A stretch of 64,000 nucleotides of DNA from Caballeronia hypogeia (GTDB lineage: Bacteria; Pseudomonadota; Gammaproteobacteria; Burkholderiales; Burkholderiaceae): the NCBI RefSeq assembly GCF_001544875.2, contig NZ_FCOA02000002.1:434001-498000 (forward strand). The letters are read 5' to 3'. The position numbers were made by a program, and so were the translations under genes. Of the stretch, positions 52,584-62,631 are shown in pieces (the stretch's first letter is position 1; every line of letters starts with the position of its first letter). The notes below the pieces were generated by a model that was not told where the DNA came from, made no database searches, and saw only the letters and a program-made list of their open reading frames with translations.

Positions 52584-53651
52584 TCACGCCCCCGTCGCGG
52601 CCTGCTTTTGCAACGCGAAACGTTGCTGCACGCGCCGCTGAATCTGATCGACGACCACCGCCGCCACGATCACCACGCCCTTGATGACGGTCTGCCAGAA
52701 CGCGCTCACGCCCATCATCACGAGACCGTCCGACAGAATGCCGATCACGAACGCGCCGATTATCGTGCCGCCGATCTTGCCGCGCCCGCCCGACATCGAT
52801 GTGCCGCCGAGCACCGCCGCCGCGATCGCGTTGAGCTCGAAGGTTTCGCCGCTCATCGGATGCGAGGCGACGAGTTCCGACGAAATGATGAGCCCGACGA
52901 TCGCCGCGCAAAAGCCCGAGAACATGTAGACGAACATCTTCACGCGGTTCACGCGCACGCCGGAGAGTTGCGCCGCGCGCTCGTTGCTGCCCACGGCATA
53001 GATCTGCCGTCCGAGCGGCGTGCGTCCCGCGATATACGCGGCAGCGAGGCCGACCAAGACCAGCAGCCAGATAGTCAACGGTATGCCCGCGATGCTCGCG
53101 CCGCCGATCACCGGAAAGCCGGTCGTGCCGTAGTCGGGATTGCCGGTGAGGTTCGGAAAGGTCTCGCCGTTCGACGACAGCAACGCCGCGCCCCGCGCGA
53201 TATACAGCGTGCCGAGCGTCGCGATGAACGGCGCGACGTTCAGCCGCGTGATGAGCAGCCCGTTGATCGCGCCGACGGCCACGCCCGTCAGCAACGCGAC
53301 CACGACCACTTCGGGCACGCTCAGATAGAGCGTGTATTCCTCGCCTATCGGAATGCCGTTGAGGATCAGCCCGCCCGCCACCATGCCCGACAGCCCGACG
53401 ATCGACCCCACCGACAGATCGATGCCGCCCGCGACGATCACGAAGGTCATGCCGATCGCGAGGAACGCGTTGAGCGCGACGTGACGCGACATGATGAGCA
53501 GGTTCTCCCAGCTCAGGAAGTTATGAGCCGCGAACGAGAAGAAGATCGCCACCGCGAACAGCGCGATGAACGTGCGCAGCTTGAGCAGCAACAGCAGCGG
53601 TGCGGCGCTCAAGCCGGCGCCGGGTGCCTCGCCCTTCATGATGATCGCCAT
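52584..53651 (-). CDS. Sugar ABC transporter permease (RbsC type)
   Basis: 355 residues with about ten hydrophobic segments. FVIVAGGIDLSVGSIVGLSG near residue 70, APFIATLGTLYIARGAALL and GRTPLGRQIYAVGSNERAA are hallmarks of RbsC-type permeases in pentose importers. GAGGAAA stands before ATG 53651; an upstream ATG at 53690 would overlap the ATPase gene. It works with the ATPase at 53662 and the binding protein at 55944. Confidence 0.93.
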   Translation of the reverse strand: MAIIMKGEAPGAGLSAAPLLLLLKLRTFIALFAVAIFFSFAAHNFLSWENLLIMSRHVALNAFLAIGMTFVIVAGGIDLSVGSIVGLSGMVAGGLILNGIPIGEEYTLYLSVPEVVVVALLTGVAVGAINGLLITRLNVAPFIATLGTLYIARGAALLSSNGETFPNLTGNPDYGTTGFPVIGGASIAGIPLTIWLLVLVGLAAAYIAGRTPLGRQIYAVGSNERAAQLSGVRVNRVKMFVYMFSGFCAAIVGLIISSELVASHPMSGETFELNAIAAAVLGGTSMSGGRGKIGGTIIGAFVIGILSDGLVMMGVSAFWQTVIKGVVIVAAVVVDQIQRRVQQRFALQKQAATGA

Positions 53652-53661
53652 GCAGGTTTCC

Positions 53662-55215
53662 TCATGCGTTGATTGTGTCGATGGACGCATCCGCGCGAGC
53701 CGCGCGATGCCCGATAGCCGATGCGGCGACGAGCGCGTCCTGGGTCGCCTCGGCGGCTTCGAATTCCGCTGTCACGCGGCCGTTCGACATCACCAGGATG
53801 CGGTCGGACAGCGCCATCACTTCTTCCAGATCCGACGTGACGAACAGAATGCCGAGCCCTTTCACCGCGAGATCGCGCATGACCTTGAAGATGTCGGCCT
53901 TGGCGCCCACGTCGATGCCGCGGCTCGGTTCATCCATCAGCAGGACGGTGGGCGTGGTCATCAGCGCGCGCGCGATCACCACCTTCTGCTGATTGCCGCC
54001 CGATAGCGAACTGACCGGCAGGCGCCAGTCCGCGACCTTGATCGCGAGTTCACGAATGTGCTGGCCGATCGAACGCTGCTCGCGCTCCGTGCTGATGTGA
54101 AAGCCGCGCGCGAACTCGCCGAGACTCGCAATCGTCATGTTCTCGCCGATCGAAAGCACGGGCAGCAGCGCGTCGCTCTTGCGGTCCTCGGGAATCATCG
54201 CGATGCCCGCGGCCACGCGCCCCGCCACGCTTTTGCCTTGCAGCGGCTTGCCATTCAGCACGATCTCGCCTGTTGCGAGCGGATGACAGCCGAGAATGCA
54301 TTCGAACAACTCCGAGCGCCCCGCGCCCATCAAACCGTAGATGCCGACGATCTCGCCCGCATGCAGCGCAAGCGAAACGTGATCGACGGTCAGGCCCTTC
54401 GCCTTGCCCGGCAGACACACGGCGCGCACGTTCAGCACTTCCTTGCCGCGCGTGTGGCCAATGGGACGCGAGAAATCCTTCGTATCGCGCCCGACCATCT
54501 GTCGCACGATCCACGGCACGTCGACGTTCACCATCGGCTGATGGCCGGTGATGCGGCCGTCGCGCAGCACCGTGATGAAGTCGCCGATGCGGATCAGCTC
54601 TTCGAGCCGATGCGAGATATAGACGATCGCCACGCCATGCGCCTTCAGCTCAGCGATCACCCTGAACAGCACGTCCACTTCCGCCGCGCTCAGCGCCGAA
54701 GTGGGTTCGTCGAGAATCAGCACGCGGGCGTCGTGCGCGAGCGCCTTCGCGATCTCGACCAGTTGCTGCTGACCGATGCGCAGATCCTCGACGAGCGTAT
54801 CCGGGCTCAGATCGAGTTCGAGCCGCTTCAGCAATTCGCGCACGCGCCGACGCTGCGCGCCTGCATCGATATCCACGCCGGCACGCGTGATTTCGTGCGC
54901 CATGAACACGTTCTCGGCAATCGAAAGATTCGGGAACAGGTTGAGTTCCTGATACACGATGCCGATGCCGCGCCGCAACGCATCCGCGCTGCTTTGCAGC
55001 TCGACCGGTTCGCCATCGAGCACGAGTCGTCCCGACGTGGGCCTCTCTGCGCCCGCGATGATCTTCATCAGCGTGGACTTGCCCGCGCCGTTCTCGCCGA
55101 CGAGCACGTTCACGGCCGCGCGCCGCACCGCGAAATCGACTTCCTTCAGCGCGATGGTGCCGGGATATACCTTCGTCACGCCCTCGACGTTAAGCACGAC
55201 ATCGTCGGCGCTCAT
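53662..55215 (-). CDS. Sugar ABC transporter ATPase, two ABC domains (RbsA type)
   Basis: 517 residues with tandem ABC domains. Domain 1 has Walker A GENGAGKST near 40-48, the signature LRIGQQQLVEIAKAL and Walker B RVLILDEPTSALS. Domain 2 has GLMGAGRSE (degenerate Walker A), LSGGNQQKVVIARAL and TVLLMDEPSRGIDVGAK. This asymmetry is normal in the RbsA family. Its start overlaps the DUF2291 gene stop by 4 bp. It provides energy for the first sugar importer in the cluster. Confidence 0.94.
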   Translation of the reverse strand: MSADDVVLNVEGVTKVYPGTIALKEVDFAVRRAAVNVLVGENGAGKSTLMKIIAGAERPTSGRLVLDGEPVELQSSADALRRGIGIVYQELNLFPNLSIAENVFMAHEITRAGVDIDAGAQRRRVRELLKRLELDLSPDTLVEDLRIGQQQLVEIAKALAHDARVLILDEPTSALSAAEVDVLFRVIAELKAHGVAIVYISHRLEELIRIGDFITVLRDGRITGHQPMVNVDVPWIVRQMVGRDTKDFSRPIGHTRGKEVLNVRAVCLPGKAKGLTVDHVSLALHAGEIVGIYGLMGAGRSELFECILGCHPLATGEIVLNGKPLQGKSVAGRVAAGIAMIPEDRKSDALLPVLSIGENMTIASLGEFARGFHISTEREQRSIGQHIRELAIKVADWRLPVSSLSGGNQQKVVIARALMTTPTVLLMDEPSRGIDVGAKADIFKVMRDLAVKGLGILFVTSDLEEVMALSDRILVMSNGRVTAEFEAAEATQDALVAASAIGHRAARADASIDTINA

Positions 55216-55871
55216 GGCTTCTCTCCCAGCGCAACCGCAAGCGGCACGACTTCGGGCTGTTCCGCCGACGAGTCGTAGGAGAAGGCGCCCGTCACCGTGA
55301 TTTCCTTGCCCTGAAGCGCGTCGCGCGGCAGCGGCTTCATCACGTGCGTGGCCGCATAGCCGTTGAGCGCGGTGCCGAATTGCGCATATTCAATTTGATT
55401 GCGAAAGCTCGCGAAGTCGATGAAGTCGAGCGTGTCGCGCAAGGTCGTGCCGAGCACGGTCGGTCCGATATCGACGATCACATCGGCCTTGCCGTCGCCA
55501 TCGACATCCACGCCCACGGTGCCCTGGCTCGATTGCGTATCGACTTCCACGATCTTGCCGTGCAGCTTCGTCGGGAAATTCCACGGCGCGCTGTCGTCCT
55601 TGCCGCGATAGCCGTACTTGTGGCCGGCCGCGTCGGGGTCGGCCTTGATCGCGTCGCGCAAGGTCTTGTAGTCGGTGGCGCGCTTGTCGATATCGGGCAC
55701 GATCTTCGTGCTCCACATCGAGGCGACCATCGCATTGGGATCGTAGCCCGCCGATGCGTACGCATCGCGCGAGCGCTTCGACGCCTGGGCGTCGTGCTTC
55801 ACCAGCTTGCAGCCGTGCAATGCGCCGCTCATCACCATGACGACGAGCGCGCCGCAGATGCAACCTCTCAT
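55212..55871 (-). CDS. DUF2291 periplasmic lipoprotein
   Basis: 219 residues. The signal ends SGALHGCKLV, a lipobox with Cys21. The rest, starting with SMWSTKIVPDIDKRATDYKT, followed by TVGVDVDGDGKADVIVDIGP and FIDFASFRNQIEYAQFGTAL, matches DUF2291. These proteins occur within sugar ABC operons, but their role is not known. It sits between the binding-protein and ATPase genes. It may assist loading or assembly of the importer in the periplasm. Confidence 0.85.
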   Translation of the reverse strand: MRGCICGALVVMVMSGALHGCKLVKHDAQASKRSRDAYASAGYDPNAMVASMWSTKIVPDIDKRATDYKTLRDAIKADPDAAGHKYGYRGKDDSAPWNFPTKLHGKIVEVDTQSSQGTVGVDVDGDGKADVIVDIGPTVLGTTLRDTLDFIDFASFRNQIEYAQFGTALNGYAATHVMKPLPRDALQGKEITVTGAFSYDSSAEQPEVVPLAVALGEKP

Positions 55872-55943
55872 GTGTTCACCTCATGCCGCACCGCGAATGG
55901 AAGGCGCGCCGCGGAGCGCCGATGCGCCCCACAGCGCCGAGGT

Positions 55944-56900
<957 letters not shown>

Positions 56901-56933
56901 TTATAGGGACCAGCGTTCATCAAGCTCAACAGC

Positions 56934-58178
56934 TCACTTCCAGAATTCGAGCGCGCCCTTCAGCGCGCGACTGCCCTCGGCATGTCGTTCGAGCGGCACG
57001 CCTTCCATCGCCGCAACCCATGATTCGCGCAAGGCCTCGACGCCCGCCGCGACGCCGTGCGGATGACCGAAGATGCCGCCGCCCGCCGTATGGATCAAAT
57101 CCGCGCAGCCGATTGCCGCATACGTATCGGCCGCTTGCAATCCGGTCTGGCCCGAACTGAACACGGGCATTGCGTGCATCGGCGCTTCGTTCATCACCGG
57201 CGCGAGCACCGCGCGCGCCGCCGCGATCACGCTTTCATCGGGTTCGCTGAACTTGTTGCGCAAGCCGTTCACGTGCATGTGATCCGCGCCCGCGAGACGC
57301 CAAAGCATCTGCCACGGCGCGTAGTCCCAGCCGAGCGCTTCGCTGCGCGTCAGATAGCCCCAGCCCGCGCGATGCGCGTGAATCGGCAACTGGCTATGGC
57401 GGCGCAGCTCGTGCAGGCCGACTACGCCGACCGAGTTCAGCACGGCCATCACGCATGTTCCGCCCTGTTCGAGCACGAGATCGTGACGGCGCTTCATCTG
57501 ATCGAGATCGCCCGTCACGTTGAACGCGACCATCACCTTCTTGCCGGTCCGTTCCGCGTGCTCGTTCACGACGCGCATCACCGCGCGCACGCGTTCGTCG
57601 AACGGGCAGTGCGAACCGTCGGCCTGCAATTCATCGTCCTTGATGAAGTCGATGCCGCCCGCCACCAGCTCCTTTACCTGCTCGGCGGTTTCCTCCGGCG
57701 AGAGCCCGACGCTCGGCTTGATGATCGTGCCGATCAGCGGACCGCGCGCGACGCCAGACAGCCTGCGCGTGCCTTCGATGCCGAACGCCGGCCCCGGATA
57801 GGCCGCCGCGAAGGACGCCGGCAAGCGCAAGCCGGTGAGCCGCAAGCCCGACACCTGCCGCAACTCGAACAGATTGCCCGCGATGGTCGACATCAGATTC
57901 GGCAGCGACGGCCCGAAGTTTTCGATCGGCCACGACAGCTCCAGAACGCACTGCGTATGGCGCTTCGATTGAATGCCGCCGGTGAGGCTCGGCTTGTCGC
58001 TGTGGCCCAGCACTTCCAGACGCTCGACGCGCGCGCCCGATCGCGCCTTGAGCTCGGGCGTCTCGTTGGGCAGCGCGACGAAGGTGCCGCTCGACTGCTC
58101 GCCCGCAATTGTCTCGGCGGCAAGCTGCGGGTCGACGCCGGTTTCGAGCCAGTACGTCGCGTGGATGCGTGCGGTCAC
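56934..58178 (-). CDS. RuBisCO-like protein, candidate 3-oxo-isoapionate-4-phosphate enzyme
   Basis: 414 residues from GTG 58178, which has AAGGAG upstream and overlaps the preceding stop by 4 bp. Lys154 in TIIKPSVGLSP matches RuBisCO Lys175; Lys180, Asp182 and Glu183 in FIKDDELQ match the carbamylated Lys201 and its metal-binding partners. HAHRAGWGYL, NGLRNKF (loop 6), SSGQTG and AGGGIFGHP (phosphate site) are also kept. So a metal- and CO2-activated enzyme acting on a phosphorylated enediol is likely. In apiose pathways such proteins are a decarboxylase or a transcarboxylase/hydrolase; which one applies is not clear. Confidence 0.8.
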   Translation of the reverse strand: MTARIHATYWLETGVDPQLAAETIAGEQSSGTFVALPNETPELKARSGARVERLEVLGHSDKPSLTGGIQSKRHTQCVLELSWPIENFGPSLPNLMSTIAGNLFELRQVSGLRLTGLRLPASFAAAYPGPAFGIEGTRRLSGVARGPLIGTIIKPSVGLSPEETAEQVKELVAGGIDFIKDDELQADGSHCPFDERVRAVMRVVNEHAERTGKKVMVAFNVTGDLDQMKRRHDLVLEQGGTCVMAVLNSVGVVGLHELRRHSQLPIHAHRAGWGYLTRSEALGWDYAPWQMLWRLAGADHMHVNGLRNKFSEPDESVIAAARAVLAPVMNEAPMHAMPVFSSGQTGLQAADTYAAIGCADLIHTAGGGIFGHPHGVAAGVEALRESWVAAMEGVPLERHAEGSRALKGALEFWK

Positions 58179-59125
58179 GGGTTGCTCCTTGTCGATTCGT
58201 TTTCGGATGGAGCGGCGGGCCTGCGTGCGCCGGTGACAGGCAGCCTCACCGCGTAAAGCGAGGTCGTCGCGCAAATGAAAAGCTGGTTGTTTTGCGGGCC
58301 GCCGAACGCGACATTGGCGACGGGTTCGGGCGTGAGGATCTTGCCCAGCAGCGTGCCGTCGGGGTGATGGCAATGCACGCCATCGGCCGCGCCGGCCCAG
58401 AGGCGGCCGGCGTCATCGAAACGGAATCCGTCGAACATGCCATTCGTGCAGGTCGCGAAGACTTCGCCGCCGCGCAACTCGCGTCCGTGCACCTCGAACA
58501 CGCGGATATGGCGCGGGCCGTCCTTCAGGTGCGTGACGCCGCTGTCGGCGATATAAAGCCGCTTCTCGTCCGTGCTGAACGCGAGCCCGTTCGGGCGCAC
58601 GAAGTCATCGGCGACGATCGTGCACTCGCCGGTTTGCGCATCGATGCGATAAACATGACACGCGCCGATTTCCGAGGACGCGGCGTGACCTTCGAAGTCG
58701 TCGTCGATGCCGTAGGCGGGATCGGTGAACCAGATCGAGCCATCGGATTTCACGACGACATCGTTCGGGCTGTTCAGCCGCTTGCCCTGATAGTGGGACG
58801 CGAGCGTCGTCACGCTGCCGTCGTGTTCGATGCGCGTGACGGAACGCGAACCGTGTTCGCAACTCAGCACGCGTCCTTCGCGGTCGAGCGTGTGGCCGTT
58901 CGCATAGTTCGACGACGGCACGAAAACGCTCACGCTGCCATCGGTTTCGTCCCAGCGCAGCACGCGATCGTTCGGGATATCGCTCCACAGAAGATAGCGG
59001 CCGGCGGGCACGTACACCGGACCTTCGGCCCAGCGGCATCCGGTGAAGAGTTGCTGCACTTTCTCGCTGCGGCGCACGCACCGGTTGAAGCGTTCGTCCA
59101 GTTCGAGGAAATCACGCTCTGACAT
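58175..59125 (-). CDS. SMP-30/gluconolactonase family protein
   Basis: 316 residues. The six-bladed propeller motifs include FTGCRWAEGPVYVPAGRYLL, LWSDIPNDRVLRWDET, LNSPNDVVVKSDGSIWFTDP and FVRPNGLAFSTDEKRLYIAD with the metal-binding Glu, Asn and Asp. The family hydrolyses sugar lactones with a divalent metal. It is the second lactonase candidate in the cluster, besides ApnL. CGGAGCC precedes ATG 59125, and its stop overlaps the RuBisCO-like gene start. Confidence 0.9.
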   Translation of the reverse strand: MSERDFLELDERFNRCVRRSEKVQQLFTGCRWAEGPVYVPAGRYLLWSDIPNDRVLRWDETDGSVSVFVPSSNYANGHTLDREGRVLSCEHGSRSVTRIEHDGSVTTLASHYQGKRLNSPNDVVVKSDGSIWFTDPAYGIDDDFEGHAASSEIGACHVYRIDAQTGECTIVADDFVRPNGLAFSTDEKRLYIADSGVTHLKDGPRHIRVFEVHGRELRGGEVFATCTNGMFDGFRFDDAGRLWAGAADGVHCHHPDGTLLGKILTPEPVANVAFGGPQNNQLFICATTSLYAVRLPVTGARRPAAPSENESTRSNP

Positions 59126-59149
59126 GATTTGCTGGCTCCGTTGGCTTCT

Positions 59150-60154
59150 TCAGGCCGCGTTCGGCGCCACCGCGCGCGCCTTTTTGATGGTCCTGCGCAC
59201 CGCGCCGCCGCCCGCCAGCGCGAGCACCGTGATGATGACGACGCCCTGCACCACGTCCTGCATGCCCGGCGGCAGACCGGCTATCTGCATCGTCGTGACG
59301 ACGAGCACGAGCAGCATGCTGCCGATGAGCGTGCCGAGCGGCGTCGCCGAGCCGCCGAAGATCAGCGTGCCGCCGAGCACCACCGCGCCGAGCGATTGCA
59401 GCAGATATGGCTGGCCCATTTCGAGGAACGCGCCGCCCACGTAGCCGCCCAGCAGCAGGCCCGCCACTGAAGCCAGAACGGAGCTCGTGAAGAACGCGCT
59501 GGCCGTCACCCACGACGTACGCACGCCCGCGAGCCGCGCCGCCCGCACGTTCTGGCCGACGGCGGAGAGCATGCGGCCATAGGCGGTGTATTTCAGCGTC
59601 AGCGAGAACAGCGCGGTCACGACGATGGCAACCAGCACGATCACCGGCATCGCGCCGATGCGGCCCGTCGCGATGTAATGAATCGCCGGCGCGACCCTGA
59701 AGCCGGGGATCGCGCGATTGGCGAGCAGCGTCGCGGTCGCGAGGATGTAGCCGCTGGCAAGCGTCGCGATGATCGACGGAATGCGGCACAGCACGACGAG
59801 ACCGGCATTCACCGCGCCGACCGCGAGACCGAGCCCGAGCGTCGCCGCGATGCCCGGAACGAGCCGCGCGTCGCTGCCGCCCATCACGATCAGCGCGAGA
59901 TACGCGGACAAGGTCATCACGCTGGCGATCGACAAGTCGATGTTGCCGCGCCCGGTCGTGACGACAGCCATCTGCCCCAGCGCGCACAGCGCGAGAAACG
60001 AGCTCGACACAGCCACGCCCGAAAGCGAGCTGATGCTGAAGTTGCGCGTGACGAGCGACAAGGCGATCCACAGCAGCACGACGGCGAGCGCCGCCCATGC
60101 CCAGCGGTTCCGCGCGCACCAGTCCGCGAGTTTTCTGGAGATTTGCTGATTCAT
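59150..60154 (-). CDS. Sugar ABC transporter permease (RbsC type)
   Basis: 334 residues with about nine hydrophobic stretches. AVVTTGRGNIDLSIASVMTL and IPSIIATLASGYILATATLL correspond to the core of RbsC-like permeases, and AYGRMLSAVGQNVRAARLAG is the ATPase-contacting part. The ATG overlaps the stop of the ATPase-permease fusion gene by 4 bp, so both are parts of one importer. It may pair with the fused permease domain as a heterodimer. Confidence 0.92.
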   Translation of the reverse strand: MNQQISRKLADWCARNRWAWAALAVVLLWIALSLVTRNFSISSLSGVAVSSSFLALCALGQMAVVTTGRGNIDLSIASVMTLSAYLALIVMGGSDARLVPGIAATLGLGLAVGAVNAGLVVLCRIPSIIATLASGYILATATLLANRAIPGFRVAPAIHYIATGRIGAMPVIVLVAIVVTALFSLTLKYTAYGRMLSAVGQNVRAARLAGVRTSWVTASAFFTSSVLASVAGLLLGGYVGGAFLEMGQPYLLQSLGAVVLGGTLIFGGSATPLGTLIGSMLLVLVVTTMQIAGLPPGMQDVVQGVVIITVLALAGGGAVRRTIKKARAVAPNAA

Positions 60155-62607
60155 TCTTCACTCCCGTTGCGGGTGACGAGCGAGCGCAGCGCCAGGATGA
60201 CGACGAGCAACGCACCCTGCACCGCCGCGTTGAAATCCGAACTGACATTGAGCGTGCCGAGCAGCGCGCCGATTAGCGCCAGCGCGACCGATCCAGCGAC
60301 CACGCCCGCCGGCGAGATGCGCCCGCCCATCAGGCTGCATCCGCCGATGACCACGCCCGCGACGCCCAGCAGCGTGTAGCTCGAACCCGAGTTGACGTCG
60401 CTCGCCGTATTGATGGCGGTGAGCGCGAGCCCCGCCGTGACGATGAACGCCGCCGCCACCACGTAGCGCAACGCGGCGTAACGCGGCGCGGACCAGCCGG
60501 CGCGCGCCATCGCGACCGGATTGTTGCCGAACGCGCGCAGCGAGACGCCGAGCGGCGAGCGGTCGAGCACCCACGCGGCGAAGCCCGCGAGCACGATCAG
60601 CACGAGCGAAGTCGGCACGCCCGGCACGGACCACGTGAACAGCGCGGAGAGCCATTCCGGGCTCGCGCCGCCCGGAGTCGGCTGCAACGTATGTCCGACG
60701 CCCATCCAGATGAACGACGCGCCCAGCGTGATGACGATGGCCGGAATGCGCCGCGCCTGAATCAGCCAGCCGAGCGCGCTGTAGGTCGCCATCGCGGCGA
60801 TGAGGCTCGCGATCCCGAGCATCGGCTGATTGAAGAGGATCGTCGCGCTCAGTACGTTGACGAGTCCGGCGAACGCGCCCGCGCCGAGATCGATCTCGCT
60901 GCCGCCGACGACGAACATCTGCCCGAGCGCGACCAGCACCAGCGGCAGCGCCGGACCGAGCAGCAGATCGAGGCCGAAGACGCTGCCAGTGGCCGGATTC
61001 GCCAGCATCATCGCGGCGAAGACGATCGCGAGACTCAGGAACGGCGCCATCTGCACCACCCGCCGGCCGACGACGCCGGCGCCCCTGCGCGCCGCCTGAG
61101 ACGTGGCGGCGCCGCCCGAAGGCTGCACGAAAGAAGCATCGACGATCGCCTGCTCGCTGATTTCCGCGCCGTTCAGTTCGCGCACCACATGGCCGCCCGC
61201 GAACACGAGCACGTGATCGCATTCGAGGAATTCGAGGTCTTCCGTCGAATGCCAGAGCACGAGCCGGCCCGAGCGCGCGACTTCCGCGACGAGCTTGTAG
61301 AAGTCGCGCTTGGCCGCGATATCGACGCCGCGCGTGGGATCGTCGAGCAGGATGATGGATGCTTCGGAGACCAGTGCGCGCGCCATCAGCGCCTTTTGCT
61401 GATTGCCGCCGCTCAGATCGAGAATGCCCGACGCGAGACGGCTCGAATCGAGACGCAGCCGTTCGGCCGCGTGGGATGCGATCTCGCGCTCGCCCGCATT
61501 CGTCACCAGCCGGAACGGCGAGCCCGACGCGAGACTGCCGATCGAAATGTTGGACAGCACCGTCCACAACGGAAACACGCCTTCGCGCTGCCGGTCGCCC
61601 GAAACGAAACTCGCCGCGCCGATGCGCTCGACCTTCGTCGCACTCCTGCGCGCCGCCGCGAAAATCTGATGCAGGACTTCCTTCTGGCCGCTGCCTTCGA
61701 GACCCGCGAGCCCGACAATCTGCCCGCGCCGCAACTCGATCGTGCCGCTGCGGGCCGCGCCGCCGGAGAGGCGCAGGCAGACCTCGCCGGTTGGGGCGTG
61801 GTGTTCGTCGCTTGCCTCGCGCAGCGCGGCGGCGGCTTCCCCGCCCATGAGACGCACGAGCACGGGCACCGACGCATCCGCGGCAGGCCCCGCCCATTCG
61901 AGCCTGCCATTGCGCAGCAGCACGACGCGCGTCGCCACATCGACGATCTCGTGCAGCTTGTGGCTGATGAAGATGAACGCGAGCCCTTCCACCGCCTTCG
62001 CGTGAATGTAGGCGCGCAACTGCCGGCTGCGTTCCAGCCCGAGCGACGAGGTCGGCTCGTCGAGAATCACGAGCTTGACGCCGGGCGCGGCCACCGTGCG
62101 CGCGATTTCGACCATCTGCCGCTCGCCGATGGGCAAGTGCCCCGCTTCGGCGTCCACGTCGATGCCGTGACCGGGAAACACCGCATCGAGCGCGCCACGC
62201 GCACGCTCGCGATACACGCCGCGCCAGCCGGGCCGCGCTTTCGCGTCTTCAGGCGCCTCCAGATAGAAGTTCTCCGCGACCGAGAGGTTCGAGCACAGCG
62301 ACAACTCCTGATGCACGATGCGAATGCCGCGCTGCTGCGCGACGCCCGCATCGTAGGCGCTGGCGGCCTGCGCTTCGTCGCCGAAGTCGATCGTGCCCGA
62401 GTCGGGCGGGGTCGTGCCGCAGAGCATGCGCATCAGCGTGCTCTTGCCCGCGCCGTTGCCGCCGACCAGCCCGATCACGTCGCCGCAGGAAACGGTGAGC
62501 GAGATGTCGTCATTGGCGCGGGTCGGCCCGTAAATCTTGGTCAGATTGCTGGCGCGGACAATGAGCCGCGCGCGATTCTGCAGTTGCACCGTGTTGTCGC
62601 GGTTCAT
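60151..62607 (-). CDS. Sugar ABC transporter ATPase-permease fusion
   Basis: 818 residues from ATG 62607 (GGAGG upstream). Residues from about 17-255 and 265-500 are the two ABC domains of an RbsA-type ATPase: Walker A GGNGAGKST, Walker B VKLVILDEPTSSLG, second-domain signature LSGGNQQKALMARAL and SIILLDDPTRGVDIAAK. Domain 1 has a degenerate signature (LPIGERQMVEIART). From about 520 onward the chain is an RbsC-type permease (VALGQMFVVGGSEIDLGAGA, SPLGVSLRAFGNNPVAMARA). Fusion of ATPase and permease is unusual for importers of this class. Confidence 0.9.
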   Translation of the reverse strand: MNRDNTVQLQNRARLIVRASNLTKIYGPTRANDDISLTVSCGDVIGLVGGNGAGKSTLMRMLCGTTPPDSGTIDFGDEAQAASAYDAGVAQQRGIRIVHQELSLCSNLSVAENFYLEAPEDAKARPGWRGVYRERARGALDAVFPGHGIDVDAEAGHLPIGERQMVEIARTVAAPGVKLVILDEPTSSLGLERSRQLRAYIHAKAVEGLAFIFISHKLHEIVDVATRVVLLRNGRLEWAGPAADASVPVLVRLMGGEAAAALREASDEHHAPTGEVCLRLSGGAARSGTIELRRGQIVGLAGLEGSGQKEVLHQIFAAARRSATKVERIGAASFVSGDRQREGVFPLWTVLSNISIGSLASGSPFRLVTNAGEREIASHAAERLRLDSSRLASGILDLSGGNQQKALMARALVSEASIILLDDPTRGVDIAAKRDFYKLVAEVARSGRLVLWHSTEDLEFLECDHVLVFAGGHVVRELNGAEISEQAIVDASFVQPSGGAATSQAARRGAGVVGRRVVQMAPFLSLAIVFAAMMLANPATGSVFGLDLLLGPALPLVLVALGQMFVVGGSEIDLGAGAFAGLVNVLSATILFNQPMLGIASLIAAMATYSALGWLIQARRIPAIVITLGASFIWMGVGHTLQPTPGGASPEWLSALFTWSVPGVPTSLVLIVLAGFAAWVLDRSPLGVSLRAFGNNPVAMARAGWSAPRYAALRYVVAAAFIVTAGLALTAINTASDVNSGSSYTLLGVAGVVIGGCSLMGGRISPAGVVAGSVALALIGALLGTLNVSSDFNAAVQGALLVVILALRSLVTRNGSEE

Positions 62608-62631
62608 CACGCCTCCGCCTCGTGTAAGCCG

